From assembly GCF_004000275.1 (NCBI RefSeq), contig NZ_RCIP01000006.1, positions 62,001-126,000 on the forward strand: DNA of 64,000 bases. The letters are read 5' to 3'. Below, in pieces: positions 7,776 through 16,885 of this stretch; positions within the stretch are counted from its first letter, which is position 1; every line of letters starts with the position of its first letter. The notes below the pieces were generated by a model. It was given only the letters and a program-made list of their open reading frames with translations, did no database searches and was not told the DNA's origin. The position numbers and the translations under genes were made by a program. Origin of the DNA: Saccharospirillum alexandrii (GTDB lineage Bacteria > Pseudomonadota > Gammaproteobacteria > Pseudomonadales > Natronospirillaceae).

Positions 7776-8822
7776 ATGACAACAACTATCAAACGCACAG
7801 TGAAGCACCTGACGCTGGCGGCCCTGCCACTGGCCGCCAGCCTGACCGTTACCGCCGCCCAGGCTGAGGAAGTGAACATTTACTCCTACCGCCAGGCGTT
7901 TCTGATTGAACCCCTGCTGAACGCCTTTACCCAGCAAACCGGCATTGAAACCAATGTTATCTACGCCAGCTCTGGCCTGAACGAGCGCATCGAACAGGAA
8001 GGTCGCAACAGCCCGGCCGATATTATCCTGACGCCGAACACCACCATTCTGGTCGATGCTTACGACAAAGGCCTGACCCAGGCAGTTGAAAGTGACATTC
8101 TGACCAGCAACATCCCGGCCCAATACCGCGCCGACGACAACCACTGGTTTGGCCTCACTACCCGTGGCCGCGTGATCTACGCCTCAAAAGACCGCGTCGA
8201 GCCAGGTGAGATTACCACCTATGAAGAACTCGCAGACCCTCAATGGGAAGGCCGTATCTGCACGCGCAGTGGCAAGCACAACTACAACCTGTCGTTGTTC
8301 GCTTCGATGATCGAACACCACGGTGAGGAATACACCAAAACCTGGCTGGAAGGCCTCAAGAACAACCTGGCACGCACCCCTCAGGGTAACGACCGTGGCC
8401 AGGTAAAGGCCATTATGGAAGGTGAATGTGACCTGTCGCTGGGCAACACCTACTACTTCGGCAAGATGATCACCAACACTGAAGAGCCGGAACAGGTTGA
8501 ATGGGCCAATTCGGTCAACATTGTCTTCCCGAACCAGGAAGACCGGGGCACACACATGTTCATCTCCGGTGCTGCCGTTGCCAAGCACGCGCCAAACCGT
8601 GACGAAGCGGTTCAACTGCTGGAATTCATGAGCCAGGATCTGGCGCAGTACATGTATGCCCAGGAAAACTTCGAATTCCCGGTCAAGCCCGGAACCCCTT
8701 ACTCAGCTCTGCTGAACCAGTACATGGGCGACTTTGTGGCCGATGACGTCAGCCTGACGGCCGTCGTTGACCACGTCGATGAAGCCTCTCGTCTGGTCGA
8801 TGAAGTCGGTTACGACTTCTAA
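7776..8822 (+). CDS. fbpA: Periplasmic iron(III)-binding protein of ABC importer (FbpA/FutA type)
   Basis: 348 residues. A signal peptide (basic start, hydrophobic core, ending AAQAEE) directs it to the periplasm. The mature start VNIYSYRQAFLIEPLLNAF and SRLVDEVGYDF at the end are typical of ferric-ion binding proteins. Conserved tyrosines of the iron site are plausible in the NTYYFGK region (about residue 226). ATG 7776 follows GGAGATCAAGA. It is first in the fbpA-fbpB pair, under a Fur-covered promoter, with an intercistronic terminator hairpin that would lower permease expression relative to the binding protein. Confidence 0.88.
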   Translation: MTTTIKRTVKHLTLAALPLAASLTVTAAQAEEVNIYSYRQAFLIEPLLNAFTQQTGIETNVIYASSGLNERIEQEGRNSPADIILTPNTTILVDAYDKGLTQAVESDILTSNIPAQYRADDNHWFGLTTRGRVIYASKDRVEPGEITTYEELADPQWEGRICTRSGKHNYNLSLFASMIEHHGEEYTKTWLEGLKNNLARTPQGNDRGQVKAIMEGECDLSLGNTYYFGKMITNTEEPEQVEWANSVNIVFPNQEDRGTHMFISGAAVAKHAPNRDEAVQLLEFMSQDLAQYMYAQENFEFPVKPGTPYSALLNQYMGDFVADDVSLTAVVDHVDEASRLVDEVGYDF

Positions 8823-8850
8823 GCACCCCGGCCTTGCAGTAAACTTGCAT

Positions 8851-8877
8851 ACGGCAGCTTCGGCTGCCGTTTTTGTT
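8851..8877 (+). terminator. Terminator/attenuator between fbpA and fbpB
   Basis: ACGGCAGC - TTCG - GCTGCCGT followed by TTTTGTTT: 8-bp perfect stem, UUCG-type tetraloop and a T-run. It lies in the 99-bp gap between binding protein and permease and fits partial termination within the operon. Confidence 0.85.
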
Positions 8878-8921
8878 TGTCCGCTACCCGACCACTCCTT
8901 TTATCTGTAACAGAGGCATTA

Positions 8922-10628
8922 ATGGCCAACCAGCCAGCACTGGGCACCCGACCGGGCATTCCGTTTTTCAGGCATCTGCGTGCCTGGCCAGCCACGGTGT
9001 TCATCATCGCCGGGCTGGTGGTGTTGCCGGTCCTGTCCGTGTTTTACCTGGCCTTGTTCCCGACCGACAACATCTGGCGTCATCTCTACAACACCGTTCT
9101 GTTTCGCTACATTGAAACCACGCTGCTGTTGCTGGCGGGCGTCGGCCTACTGAGTTTTGCCATTGGGGTCACCACCGCCTGGCTGGTTACTCTGTGCCGC
9201 TTTCCGGGGCGTCGGGTGTTTGAATGGGCACTGCTGCTGCCCTTTGCTGTACCAGCCTACGTAATCGCCTTTATCTACACGGATATGCTTGAATTCGCTG
9301 GCCCGCTGCAGGGCACTCTGCGCGATCTCTTTGGCTGGCAGACCCGCCGGGACTATTGGTTTCCGGAGATTCGCAGCATGGGCGGGGCCATTGTGCTGAT
9401 GTCGCTGGTGCTCTACCCCTATATCTACCTGATGGCCCGCGCGGCCTTTATGGAGCAGGGCAGCAACGTGCTGGCCGCCAGCCGAACCCTGGGCTGCACG
9501 CCCTGGCAGAGCTTTTACCGGGTGTCGTTGCCGCTGGCCCGGCCCGCCATCGCCGTCGGCCTGGCGCTGACGCTGATGGAAACCCTGAACGATTTCGGCA
9601 CGGTCGACTATTTTGCGATTCGAACCCTGAGCCTTGGCGTTTACGATACCTGGCTGAACATGGGCAACCTCGGTGGTGCTGCCCAGATCGCCAGCATGAT
9701 GCTGGTGTTTGTGGTGGTGCTGGTGACACTGGAGCGCATTGGACGAGCCCGGCAACGCCACTTCGGGCAAGGCAAACCCAACCAGGACTCGGCCATCTAC
9801 ACCCTCACCGGTCTGAGGGCCTGGCTGGCCTTTCTGGCCTGCGCCCTGCCACTGGTGCTCGGGTTTGCGGTACCGGCGTTTCAGCTGGCCAGCTACGCTC
9901 TGGGCAATTTTTCCAATTACTGGACCGATGATTTCGTCGTAATTTCATGGAACAGCCTGTTTTTGGCGACCGCCGCAGCGCTGGCGACTATCGTCATCGG
10001 CACTCTGCTGGCGTATGGCCGGCGGCTGCATCCTAACCGGAGTGTCCGCCTGTTTGTCAGTCTGTCGAAACTGGGTTACGCGATGCCGGGCACGGTGCTG
10101 GCGATAGGCGTTCTGATTCCGCTGGCGGCGTTCGACAACAGCATTGATGCGTTCTTGCGTTCCCGGTTCAATGTATCCAGCGGTTTATTGCTCAGCGGCA
10201 CGGTGTTCGCACTGGTCTTCGCCTACAGCGTGCGCTTTCTGGCCGTCGCTGCCGGGGCGATTGAGTCGAGTCTCGACAAGGTCACCCCGTCGATGGACAA
10301 GGCCGCCCGTTCCCTCGGCATGAACAGTCTGGAGACCTTGCGCCGAGTCCATCTGCCGCTGATCCGCCCGGGTCTGCTCACCGGCGCTCTGGTCGTCTTC
10401 GTCGATACCATGAAGGAACTGCCAGCCACCCTGATGCTGCGGCCTTTCAATTTCGACACCCTGGCAACCTATGTGTACCAGTACGCCTCAGATGAACAAA
10501 TCGAAGTCGCCGCCATGGGGGCGCTAATGATTGTACTGGTGGGTCTGTTGCCGGTCATCATGCTGAGTCGGTCGATCAAAGGCGGGCGCAAATCAGCGGC
10601 TGTTTTGCCGGTGGCTGAGCAGGGCTAG
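8922..10628 (+). CDS. fbpB: Iron(III) ABC transporter permease (FbpB type, fused double permease)
   Basis: 568 residues with about 12 membrane segments: two BPD_transp_1 domains in one chain, as usual for FbpB/FutB. The EAA-like loops are seen in AASRTLGCTPWQSFYRVSLPLARP (about residue 195) and KAARSLGMNSLETLRRVHLPLIRPG (about residue 480), the contacts for the ATPase. ATG 8922 follows CAGAGG. Acts in the inner membrane with FbpA and the ATPase at 10898-12034, which is on the opposite strand. Confidence 0.88.
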   Translation: MANQPALGTRPGIPFFRHLRAWPATVFIIAGLVVLPVLSVFYLALFPTDNIWRHLYNTVLFRYIETTLLLLAGVGLLSFAIGVTTAWLVTLCRFPGRRVFEWALLLPFAVPAYVIAFIYTDMLEFAGPLQGTLRDLFGWQTRRDYWFPEIRSMGGAIVLMSLVLYPYIYLMARAAFMEQGSNVLAASRTLGCTPWQSFYRVSLPLARPAIAVGLALTLMETLNDFGTVDYFAIRTLSLGVYDTWLNMGNLGGAAQIASMMLVFVVVLVTLERIGRARQRHFGQGKPNQDSAIYTLTGLRAWLAFLACALPLVLGFAVPAFQLASYALGNFSNYWTDDFVVISWNSLFLATAAALATIVIGTLLAYGRRLHPNRSVRLFVSLSKLGYAMPGTVLAIGVLIPLAAFDNSIDAFLRSRFNVSSGLLLSGTVFALVFAYSVRFLAVAAGAIESSLDKVTPSMDKAARSLGMNSLETLRRVHLPLIRPGLLTGALVVFVDTMKELPATLMLRPFNFDTLATYVYQYASDEQIEVAAMGALMIVLVGLLPVIMLSRSIKGGRKSAAVLPVAEQG

Positions 10629-10677
10629 CGGGTTACTACGGATTCCCAGGTTGAAATTACTTTAGTGCCTCGAGTCC

Positions 10678-10861
10678 GTGCCAACTGCCGGGTAGCCCTC
10701 TCCGGGGTCGGCGTGAACCCTTCCATGGGGCCTAGACCGCATGATATGAATCCCATCCATGGGATTCACCCTCCGGGCTCGCTGCGCTCATGCTAAAACG
10801 CTCCAGGCGTTTTAGTCCCTGTTGCGGACTTCCCCGGACAGGGCTACCCGGCAGCTGTCAC
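10678..10861 (+). repeat. Palindromic element, copy 3 (long form)
   Basis: Outer stem CTGCCGGGTAGCCCT with AGGGCTACCCGGCAG, plus a flanking GTG...CAC. Inside are the palindrome around GAATCCCATCCATGGGATTC and the CTAAAACGC/GCGTTTTAG hairpin. It lies between the convergent fbpB and fbpC genes, where it could serve both 3' ends. Confidence 0.87.
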
Positions 10862-10897
10862 TTAATAAGGTGCTTCGTCCATAACCCTTTTCGTAAG

Positions 10898-12034
10898 CTA
10901 CCGGGCCGCTGCGCCGAACATGGCGGCTGGCTGACTTTGGCTGGCCATCGGTGTAGTGGGGCTATGCCAGTCAGCGGGGTCGTAGTGGTTGCTGGTGGGA
11001 AAGGCCACGAGGTTGGCGGAAGTGAGTGCCAGCCCCAGGGTTGAGCCGGGCTGAAACACGGCCTGGGAGCCGAACTGGGCTTCGAGTTCGCGGCCGCTGT
11101 GCAATTTGAAACGGTAGAGCGTCTGGGTGCCCAGAAACTCGCCACTGAGTGTTTCTACCTGAACGGCGTCGAAGGCGTCGGTGACGTTGACTTCATGTGG
11201 CCGTACGAAAATATCCAGACTGGTGCCCGCACCCCAGGAATGGCCGGGTTGATGAACCCGGCCCAGTTCGGTTTCCAGCGTTTGGCTGTCCAGTACCCGG
11301 CCCTCAATCCAGTTGCCATCGCCGACAAAACTGGCCACCAGCGGTGTGGCTGGCTGGTGATAGACCTCGGCTGGTGTGCCCCATTGCAGCAAACGGCCCT
11401 GGTCCATAATGCCCAGGCGGTCGCTGACCACAAAGGCTTCATCGCGGTCGTGAGTGACCATGATGGCGGTAATACCGGCGGTTTTCAGGATGTGACGAAC
11501 TTCGCGCGACAGGGTCCGGCGCAATTCGGTATCGAGGTTCGAGAAGGGTTCGTCCATTAACAGCAAGCGCGGCTTTGGTGCCAGGGCGCGGGCGAGCGCG
11601 ACGCGCTGTTGCTGGCCGCCTGACAGTTCATGGGGGTAGCGGTCAGCCAGGGCATCCATTTTGACCAGATCCAGTGCTTCGCGGATGCGGGCTTCACGTT
11701 CAGGCCGGCCAAATGCCTTGAGCCCGAAGCCAATGTTTTCGCGCACGGTCAAATGCGGAAACAGGGCATAATCCTGAAACACCATGCCGATGCCCCGGGC
11801 TTCCGGAGCAGCGCCAGCGCCAGGCTGGGCGATGCAGTTGTCATCGAGTTCGATTTGGCCGGCGACCAGGGGGGTAAAGCCGGCAATGGCTTGCAGCAGA
11901 GTGGTTTTACCGCAGCCACTGGGGCCCAGCAAGCAGCAAATATCGCCTTCGTTCACTTCCAGCCCGATACCTTGCAACACCGGGACAAGCCCGTACTGGC
12001 AGGCCAGACTGTCGATTTTCAACAACGAATTCAC
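10898..12034 (-). CDS. fbpC: Iron(III) ABC transporter ATP-binding protein (FbpC type)
   Basis: 378 residues. Walker [10 protein letters not shown] at about residue 38, Q-loop FQDYALFPH, signature LSGGQQQR, Walker B LLLMDEP and the H-loop VTHDRDEA are all intact. A C-terminal TOBE-like regulatory domain (about 240-350) is present, as in FbpC/PotA-type ATPases. Partner of the FbpA/FbpB pair, but transcribed convergently from its own promoter, with a possible weaker Fur site at 12077-12091. The last 40 residues are low-complexity and not conserved-looking. Confidence 0.85.
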   Translation of the reverse strand: MNSLLKIDSLACQYGLVPVLQGIGLEVNEGDICCLLGPSGCGKTTLLQAIAGFTPLVAGQIELDDNCIAQPGAGAAPEARGIGMVFQDYALFPHLTVRENIGFGLKAFGRPEREARIREALDLVKMDALADRYPHELSGGQQQRVALARALAPKPRLLLMDEPFSNLDTELRRTLSREVRHILKTAGITAIMVTHDRDEAFVVSDRLGIMDQGRLLQWGTPAEVYHQPATPLVASFVGDGNWIEGRVLDSQTLETELGRVHQPGHSWGAGTSLDIFVRPHEVNVTDAFDAVQVETLSGEFLGTQTLYRFKLHSGRELEAQFGSQAVFQPGSTLGLALTSANLVAFPTSNHYDPADWHSPTTPMASQSQPAAMFGAAAR

Positions 12035-12076
12035 CGCACCCCCACGTTCTGATCTATTCAGATTCTCACTAGCAAG

Positions 12077-12091
12077 TGTAAATGAATATCA
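12077..12091 (-). promoter_or_regulatory. Possible Fur site upstream of fbpC
   Basis: On the minus strand TGATATT-C-ATTTACA, 7-1-7 spacing, matching 11 of 14 half-site positions of the Fur consensus. It is 43 bp upstream of the fbpC start. Weaker than the fbpA site; supported mainly by gene function. Confidence 0.4.
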
Positions 12092-12182
12092 GTATGTGGC
12101 AAGTGATGCTGAGTGTCTTACCAGGCTTTACCTTTTGCTGCTCTGTGCCTGAGGCAGGGTTTTTTGCTGGGCTCAAGAGCCG

Positions 12183-13286
12183 TTAGAGCCAGCCGTTCAG
12201 TTCAAACCCTAGGCCCAGGGACTGGTTGAAACGGTCGTAATCGATCAGGTTTTCACCATAGCCGTGAAAATACTGCAGGCGCCCCCTCACCCGGTCGTTT
12301 ACTGGAAACGACCAGCTCAGCTCCGCCGCGCCACGGTTGGGGTCGGCCTGCAAATTGTTCCGCACCATCAGGGCGAACTGGTGTGTATCGCCGCCATAGA
12401 CGATGTTCAGGTCAAAGTGCCCCATGTAATCGAGGATATCGGGGTTGTCATCACCCAGAGGGTCACCCGGGTAACGCTCTTCAGGCGCCGGTATGCGCAG
12501 CCATGGCCGAAACGCAAACGCCCAGCGATCGCGTTCCCAGAGGGTCTGAAAGATCACCCGGTTCCAGCTGCGGGAATCCTCTCCAGCCAGGCCATTGGAC
12601 TGATGATTCAGTGAAATGGCGTTACCGATGTTGCGCAGACCGCCCAGCTCAAGCCGGCTGCCCATTGCAAGAATCAGTTCGGGTTCATGATTGGTTTCGC
12701 GAAACGGAGACGACAGGTCGAAATTGTAGGCCTGCCAGAATGAACGGGTGGTGTAGGCGAACGACAGCGACCCATAATCCCGGTACAGGCTCTCCAGAAT
12801 CACCACCTTGAGACTTAGCTGAAACTCAATCTCAATCGGTTGCAGGTCGTCTTCACTCTGAGTGTTGGGATTCGGATCAGTGGAATAGGCGATGGGCAAT
12901 AAGTAATTGGGCCGGTGCGGCAACAGACTAAAGGGGTTATTCAGCGAAAACTGTTCAAGCGCGATGCGCCGTCGCAGCGGTGTTTCATCGGCGCTGACGC
13001 CGCTGCCCGTGCGACTTTCAAGACTGCAATAATTGCGCAGCTCAGAGGCACTGATGACGTTGGATGCACTCTCGATTAACTGCAGCATGCACTGTTCGTA
13101 GGGTGTCAGGACAATCGACTGTGGCTCTGCTTCTGACTCGTTGTCTGTTTCTGACGCCGTTCCAATACCCGAATCATCGACCCCTACCATTTCGCCAAAC
13201 GCACTGGGAATACTGGTCGCGAGCATTAATAGCAGTACCACTCCCCCCCTGACACCTGAGGCCAGATGAGAAAAAAACGGAACCAT
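12183..13286 (-). CDS. pldA: Outer-membrane phospholipase A1 (OMPLA)
   Basis: 367 residues. Predicted signal peptide, then an approximately 80-residue acidic N-terminal extension, then the 12-strand beta-barrel phospholipase domain. The catalytic His and Ser are in NHQSNG (about residue 227) and the Asn in RSWNR, matching the His-Ser-Asn triad of E. coli PldA (HDSNG...SRSWNR). It hydrolyses phospholipids that reach the outer leaflet. The protein ends in LNGWL with an aromatic residue, suitable for barrel assembly. Monocistronic. Confidence 0.88.
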   Translation of the reverse strand: MVPFFSHLASGVRGGVVLLLMLATSIPSAFGEMVGVDDSGIGTASETDNESEAEPQSIVLTPYEQCMLQLIESASNVISASELRNYCSLESRTGSGVSADETPLRRRIALEQFSLNNPFSLLPHRPNYLLPIAYSTDPNPNTQSEDDLQPIEIEFQLSLKVVILESLYRDYGSLSFAYTTRSFWQAYNFDLSSPFRETNHEPELILAMGSRLELGGLRNIGNAISLNHQSNGLAGEDSRSWNRVIFQTLWERDRWAFAFRPWLRIPAPEERYPGDPLGDDNPDILDYMGHFDLNIVYGGDTHQFALMVRNNLQADPNRGAAELSWSFPVNDRVRGRLQYFHGYGENLIDYDRFNQSLGLGFELNGWL

Positions 13287-13350
13287 ACTTGACTACCCAA
13301 TCAGACAACCGGCTTTCAGCCTACCAGAAAATACGGGAAGATTACTCCTA

Positions 13351-14136
13351 TTAACGCCAGTCGCTGACACCGTAGTGGCCCAGAATCTGCGCCAGCTCAC
13401 CACTGGCCCGCAGCTGTGCTGTGCCATCAGTCAACAGGCTGGCGTAGCCTGATGAGGCCGTAAAGGCGGGGCTGAAGGCGATGTAAACACGCGCGGCATT
13501 AGCCTCTGCCGGCACATAGCCCGCCCGTTTGAATTTATCGGACTGTCCGGACCGGTGCAGTTGGTAACGCATCACGTGTTCATCTTCAAGTAACACCTGA
13601 ATACGGCCCCGCTCCAGCATCATGAGCCCATTCTTTAACGGAGACACGCCATGCAGCTCAGTGATGTAGGGGCGATGCTGCTGATCCTGCAGCATGTTCT
13701 CGATAATGTCGCCATAACTGTAACCGGCGATCACCGCCAGGTGCTGCCCTTCAAGCGAGCGGGCACCCTGGTATTGCCAGGGGGATTCGGCGAGGGTCCA
13801 GAAAGCGTTCGCCATTTGCCCCTGCGCCAGATCGGGAAAGATAAAGTCAGGGGCTTCCAGCCGGGTTGCGCCGATAACGCCATGAAATTCACCATCACGC
13901 GTTTCCTGCAAAGCCCGGACCCAAGGTCTCTGATGGTATTCAACCTGATAGCCGGCAGCCTGGAAAACCCGCCTGGCTATCTCGACCATAAAACCCACTC
14001 GCTCGGTTTCCGGCTCGCAGTTATAGGGGCACCAGGGGTCTGCGACCAGCCGAATGGTGTCGCTATTGGCCAGAGGCACCTGGCAGAGCGCCATCGCCAC
14101 CCCAAACAGGGCATACAGCGACACCTTTTTCATCAT
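13351..14136 (-). CDS. Family-3 periplasmic solute-binding protein (orphan)
   Basis: 261 residues. Signal peptide to about residue 25 (cleavage near ANS-DT), then RLVADPWCPYNCEP and GFMVEIARRVFQAAGYQVEYHQRPWVRAL, the pattern of SBP_bac_3/ABC amino-acid-type binding proteins also used as sensors. No permease or ATPase lies nearby, so it may serve a distant transporter or signalling rather than uptake. The start could be either of two adjacent ATG codons (14136 or 14133). Similar orphans are at 41133-41903 and 53150-53902. Confidence 0.75.
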   Translation of the reverse strand: MMKKVSLYALFGVAMALCQVPLANSDTIRLVADPWCPYNCEPETERVGFMVEIARRVFQAAGYQVEYHQRPWVRALQETRDGEFHGVIGATRLEAPDFIFPDLAQGQMANAFWTLAESPWQYQGARSLEGQHLAVIAGYSYGDIIENMLQDQQHRPYITELHGVSPLKNGLMMLERGRIQVLLEDEHVMRYQLHRSGQSDKFKRAGYVPAEANAARVYIAFSPAFTASSGYASLLTDGTAQLRASGELAQILGHYGVSDWR

Positions 14137-14204
14137 CCGTAACCTCGGTGTGTTGCCGTAGATCTTTACATTCAGTATACCCCTGCCAGCCAGATAAGAA
14201 ACCG

Positions 14205-15386
14205 TCAGGTTTTACCGCTGAGTGCTCCGATACCCTGGCTCAACCCCTCTACCGTCAGCGGGTACATACGATCGTCTATCAGTTGGCGCACCATCTCGAT
14301 GCTTTGGGTATACGGCCAGTACTCACGGCCGATCGGGTTAAGCCAGATGCTGCGTTTGAAATGTCGCCTCAGCCGTTCAAACGACACGGCCCCGGGCTCT
14401 TCGTTCATAAAGTCGATGCTGCCGTAGGCTGCGGCAATTTCGTAAGGCGCCATGGCAGCATCACCGACGACAATAACTTTGTAGTCCGGTTCGTACTTGT
14501 GCAACACCTCGCTCAGCGGCGTGACCGACTGCCGCCCGAGGCGATTGTCGTGCCAGACGTGATCGTAGATAAAGTTGTGAAAGTAGAAGTGCTCCAGGTG
14601 TTTGAACTCACTGCGACAGGCTGAAAACAGCGTTTCACAGACCCGGACGTGATCGTCCATCGAGCCGCCCACATCCAGAAACAACAGCACCTTAACCGCA
14701 TTATGCCGTTCGGGCCGGGTGCGAATGTCGAGCATACCCGCGTTACGGGCGGTGTAACGAATGGTGTCGTCGAGGGCCAGCTCCTCGCGCGCGCCGGTGC
14801 GGGCAAATTGACGCAGTTTACGCAGCGCCATCTGGATGTTGCGGGTGCCAATGTCAACTTGATCGTCCAGGTTGCGATACTGGCGCTGTTGCCACACCTT
14901 GGCCGCACGGCGGTGTTTGCCAGGGCCGCCAATGCGAACGCCCTGAGGGTTGTACCCACCATGCCCAAACGGGCTGGTACCGCCGGTGCCGATCCAGCGG
15001 TTGCCACCTTCGTGCCGGCCTTCCTGCTCTTTGAGCCGCTCTTCCAGCGTGGCCAGCAATTCATCTAGGCTGCCCATGGCCTCCAGTGCGGCTTTTTCCT
15101 CGTCACTCAGATCGCGCATCAGCTGCTGGCGCAGCCAGTCTTCGGGGACGTCCACTTCCAGCGGGTTCGGCAGCGCCTCAAGGCCGTCGTAGAAGTCGGC
15201 GAACGCCCGGTCGAAACGATCGAACTGGGTTTCATCCTTGACCAGACACAAGCGCGCCAATTCATAGAAGGCCTCCGCATCGGCCGACCCCAGCCCTGCA
15301 TCGAGAGCCTCCAACAGTGTCAGCAGTTCCTTGGGCGTCGCACTGACCCCGTGCTGGCGGACCGTGTTAAAAAAGCGAATCAGCAT
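14205..15386 (-). CDS. CoxE-like VWA-domain protein
   Basis: 393 residues. N-terminal helical region, a glycine-rich linker (GTGGTSPFGHGG, about residue 133) and a C-terminal von Willebrand A domain with a MIDAS-type DVGGSMDDH (about residue 239) in which the usual first Ser is Gly. It starts 6 bp after the MoxR ATPase stop, the conserved MoxR-VWA gene pair thought to act as a chaperone or metal-insertase module. The client is unknown here. Confidence 0.82.
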   Translation of the reverse strand: MLIRFFNTVRQHGVSATPKELLTLLEALDAGLGSADAEAFYELARLCLVKDETQFDRFDRAFADFYDGLEALPNPLEVDVPEDWLRQQLMRDLSDEEKAALEAMGSLDELLATLEERLKEQEGRHEGGNRWIGTGGTSPFGHGGYNPQGVRIGGPGKHRRAAKVWQQRQYRNLDDQVDIGTRNIQMALRKLRQFARTGAREELALDDTIRYTARNAGMLDIRTRPERHNAVKVLLFLDVGGSMDDHVRVCETLFSACRSEFKHLEHFYFHNFIYDHVWHDNRLGRQSVTPLSEVLHKYEPDYKVIVVGDAAMAPYEIAAAYGSIDFMNEEPGAVSFERLRRHFKRSIWLNPIGREYWPYTQSIEMVRQLIDDRMYPLTVEGLSQGIGALSGKT

Positions 15387-15392
15387 GACAGC

Positions 15393-16238
15393 TCAGCGCT
15401 CGCGCCGGCTCATAAAGGCCAGCCGCTCGAGCAAGTGCACGTCCTGTTCGTTTTTCAGCAAGGCACCGTAGAGCGGTGGCAATGCCTGACGAATATCACC
15501 GTCTTTCAGTGCATCGGCGGCCAGCCGGTCGCTGACCAGCAGCTTTAACCAGTCAATCAGCTCAGACGTTGACGGTCGCTTCTTGAGACCAGGCACTTCC
15601 CGAACCTGAAAGAAAACCTGCAACGCATCGCGCACCAGCCGGGATTCAAGATCCGGGAAGTGCACATCAACAATGGCCTGCAAGGTCTCCGCATCCGGGA
15701 ACTGAATATAATGAAAAAAGCACCGGCGCAGGAACGCATCGGGCAGTTCTTTTTCATTGTTGGAGGTTATGATCACCACCGGCCGCTGCACTGCCTCAAC
15801 GGTTTCGCCCGTTTCGTAGACGTGAAACGCCATGCGATCAAGCTCAACCAGCAAGTCATTGGGAAACTCGATGTCGGCCTTATCGATCTCGTCGATCAGC
15901 AACACCACGCGCTGGTCAGCGGTAAAAGCCTCCCAAAGTTTGCCGGGGCGAATGTAATGGCGGATATCATGCACCCGGTCATCGCCGAGCTGACTGTCGC
16001 GCAAGCGCGACACCGCATCGTATTCATACAACCCTTGCTGCGCCCTTGTGGTCGATTTTATATGCCACTGAACCAGAGGCATCCCGAGCGCGGCGGCAAT
16101 CTCTTCAGCCAGCAAAGTCTTACCAGTGCCCGGCTCCCCTTTAACCAGTAAAGGCCGCTGCAAGGTGATGGCGGCATTTACCGCTCGCTGTAATTCACCC
16201 GTGGCAATATAACGATCGGAACCGGAAAACGTCGACAT
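15393..16238 (-). CDS. MoxR-family AAA+ ATPase
   Basis: 281 residues. Walker A GEPGTGKT at about residue 34, Walker B LLIDEIDKAD, sensor-1 ITSNNEKELPDAFLRRC. Start ATG 16238 gives the normal N-terminus; an in-frame ATG at 16301 would add 21 unrelated residues. First gene of a two-gene operon with the VWA protein downstream. Confidence 0.85.
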   Translation of the reverse strand: MSTFSGSDRYIATGELQRAVNAAITLQRPLLVKGEPGTGKTLLAEEIAAALGMPLVQWHIKSTTRAQQGLYEYDAVSRLRDSQLGDDRVHDIRHYIRPGKLWEAFTADQRVVLLIDEIDKADIEFPNDLLVELDRMAFHVYETGETVEAVQRPVVIITSNNEKELPDAFLRRCFFHYIQFPDAETLQAIVDVHFPDLESRLVRDALQVFFQVREVPGLKKRPSTSELIDWLKLLVSDRLAADALKDGDIRQALPPLYGALLKNEQDVHLLERLAFMSRRER

Positions 16239-16885
16239 TCGATAACCTGTACAAAGCGGATTTGTCCAGAGTGTAGGCCTTGCCGCAGCTGGAATAAACA
16301 ACTGCAGCGCCAGCGTATCGTGTCGGTTACCAATCGGACTGGTTAGTCATGGATTATTAACCGGTCAGCGATGCTGGGTTGTGTATTCAGAGTCAACCTT
16401 GCAGCCGTTAATCAAACCCGGACCCGTAACTTAAGCAGAGCGGTGGTTTGCAATCAGGAGCTGAATCCGCCATTAACGGCCAAACAAGCTTGAATGAAAG
16501 CCGCAGTGTGACTCACTACCAGTGTTAGCGTGAAGTCTGTTGCAGAACTGAGTTTCCAGTTCCCGTGATGTTGTTTTGTACATTGAACCTCCATAGACTC
16601 AATTTCAATTCTCAAAATAAACTGAGTGATCACCCGAGCCGGGCTGCTTAACGCTGGCGTTTTTCGAGTGCAACGATAATCCAAACCCGCACAACGGTTC
16701 TGGTTTGGCTGCAGTTACTGATTGAATAATTGTGTATTGAATAACCACACTCTCAATGCACCAAATTGGGTCAATTTGATCAAAAGAAATCCGGGCTCAG
16801 CCGTAGACGAGACCCGGCTCAAGCTTACTTTCAGCTGATTCCTGAATAATCCGGGAAGGAAACACGATAAAAGGAAGTAATTATT
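16239..16885. other. Gene-free gap upstream of the DUF1592 operon
   Basis: About 650 bp, AT-richer than the flanks. No convincing gene or RNA structure was seen. It must hold the promoters of moxR (minus) and of the DUF1592 operon (plus), but no clear -35/-10 pair could be chosen. AAGGAAG precedes the ATG at 16886. Confidence 0.5.
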
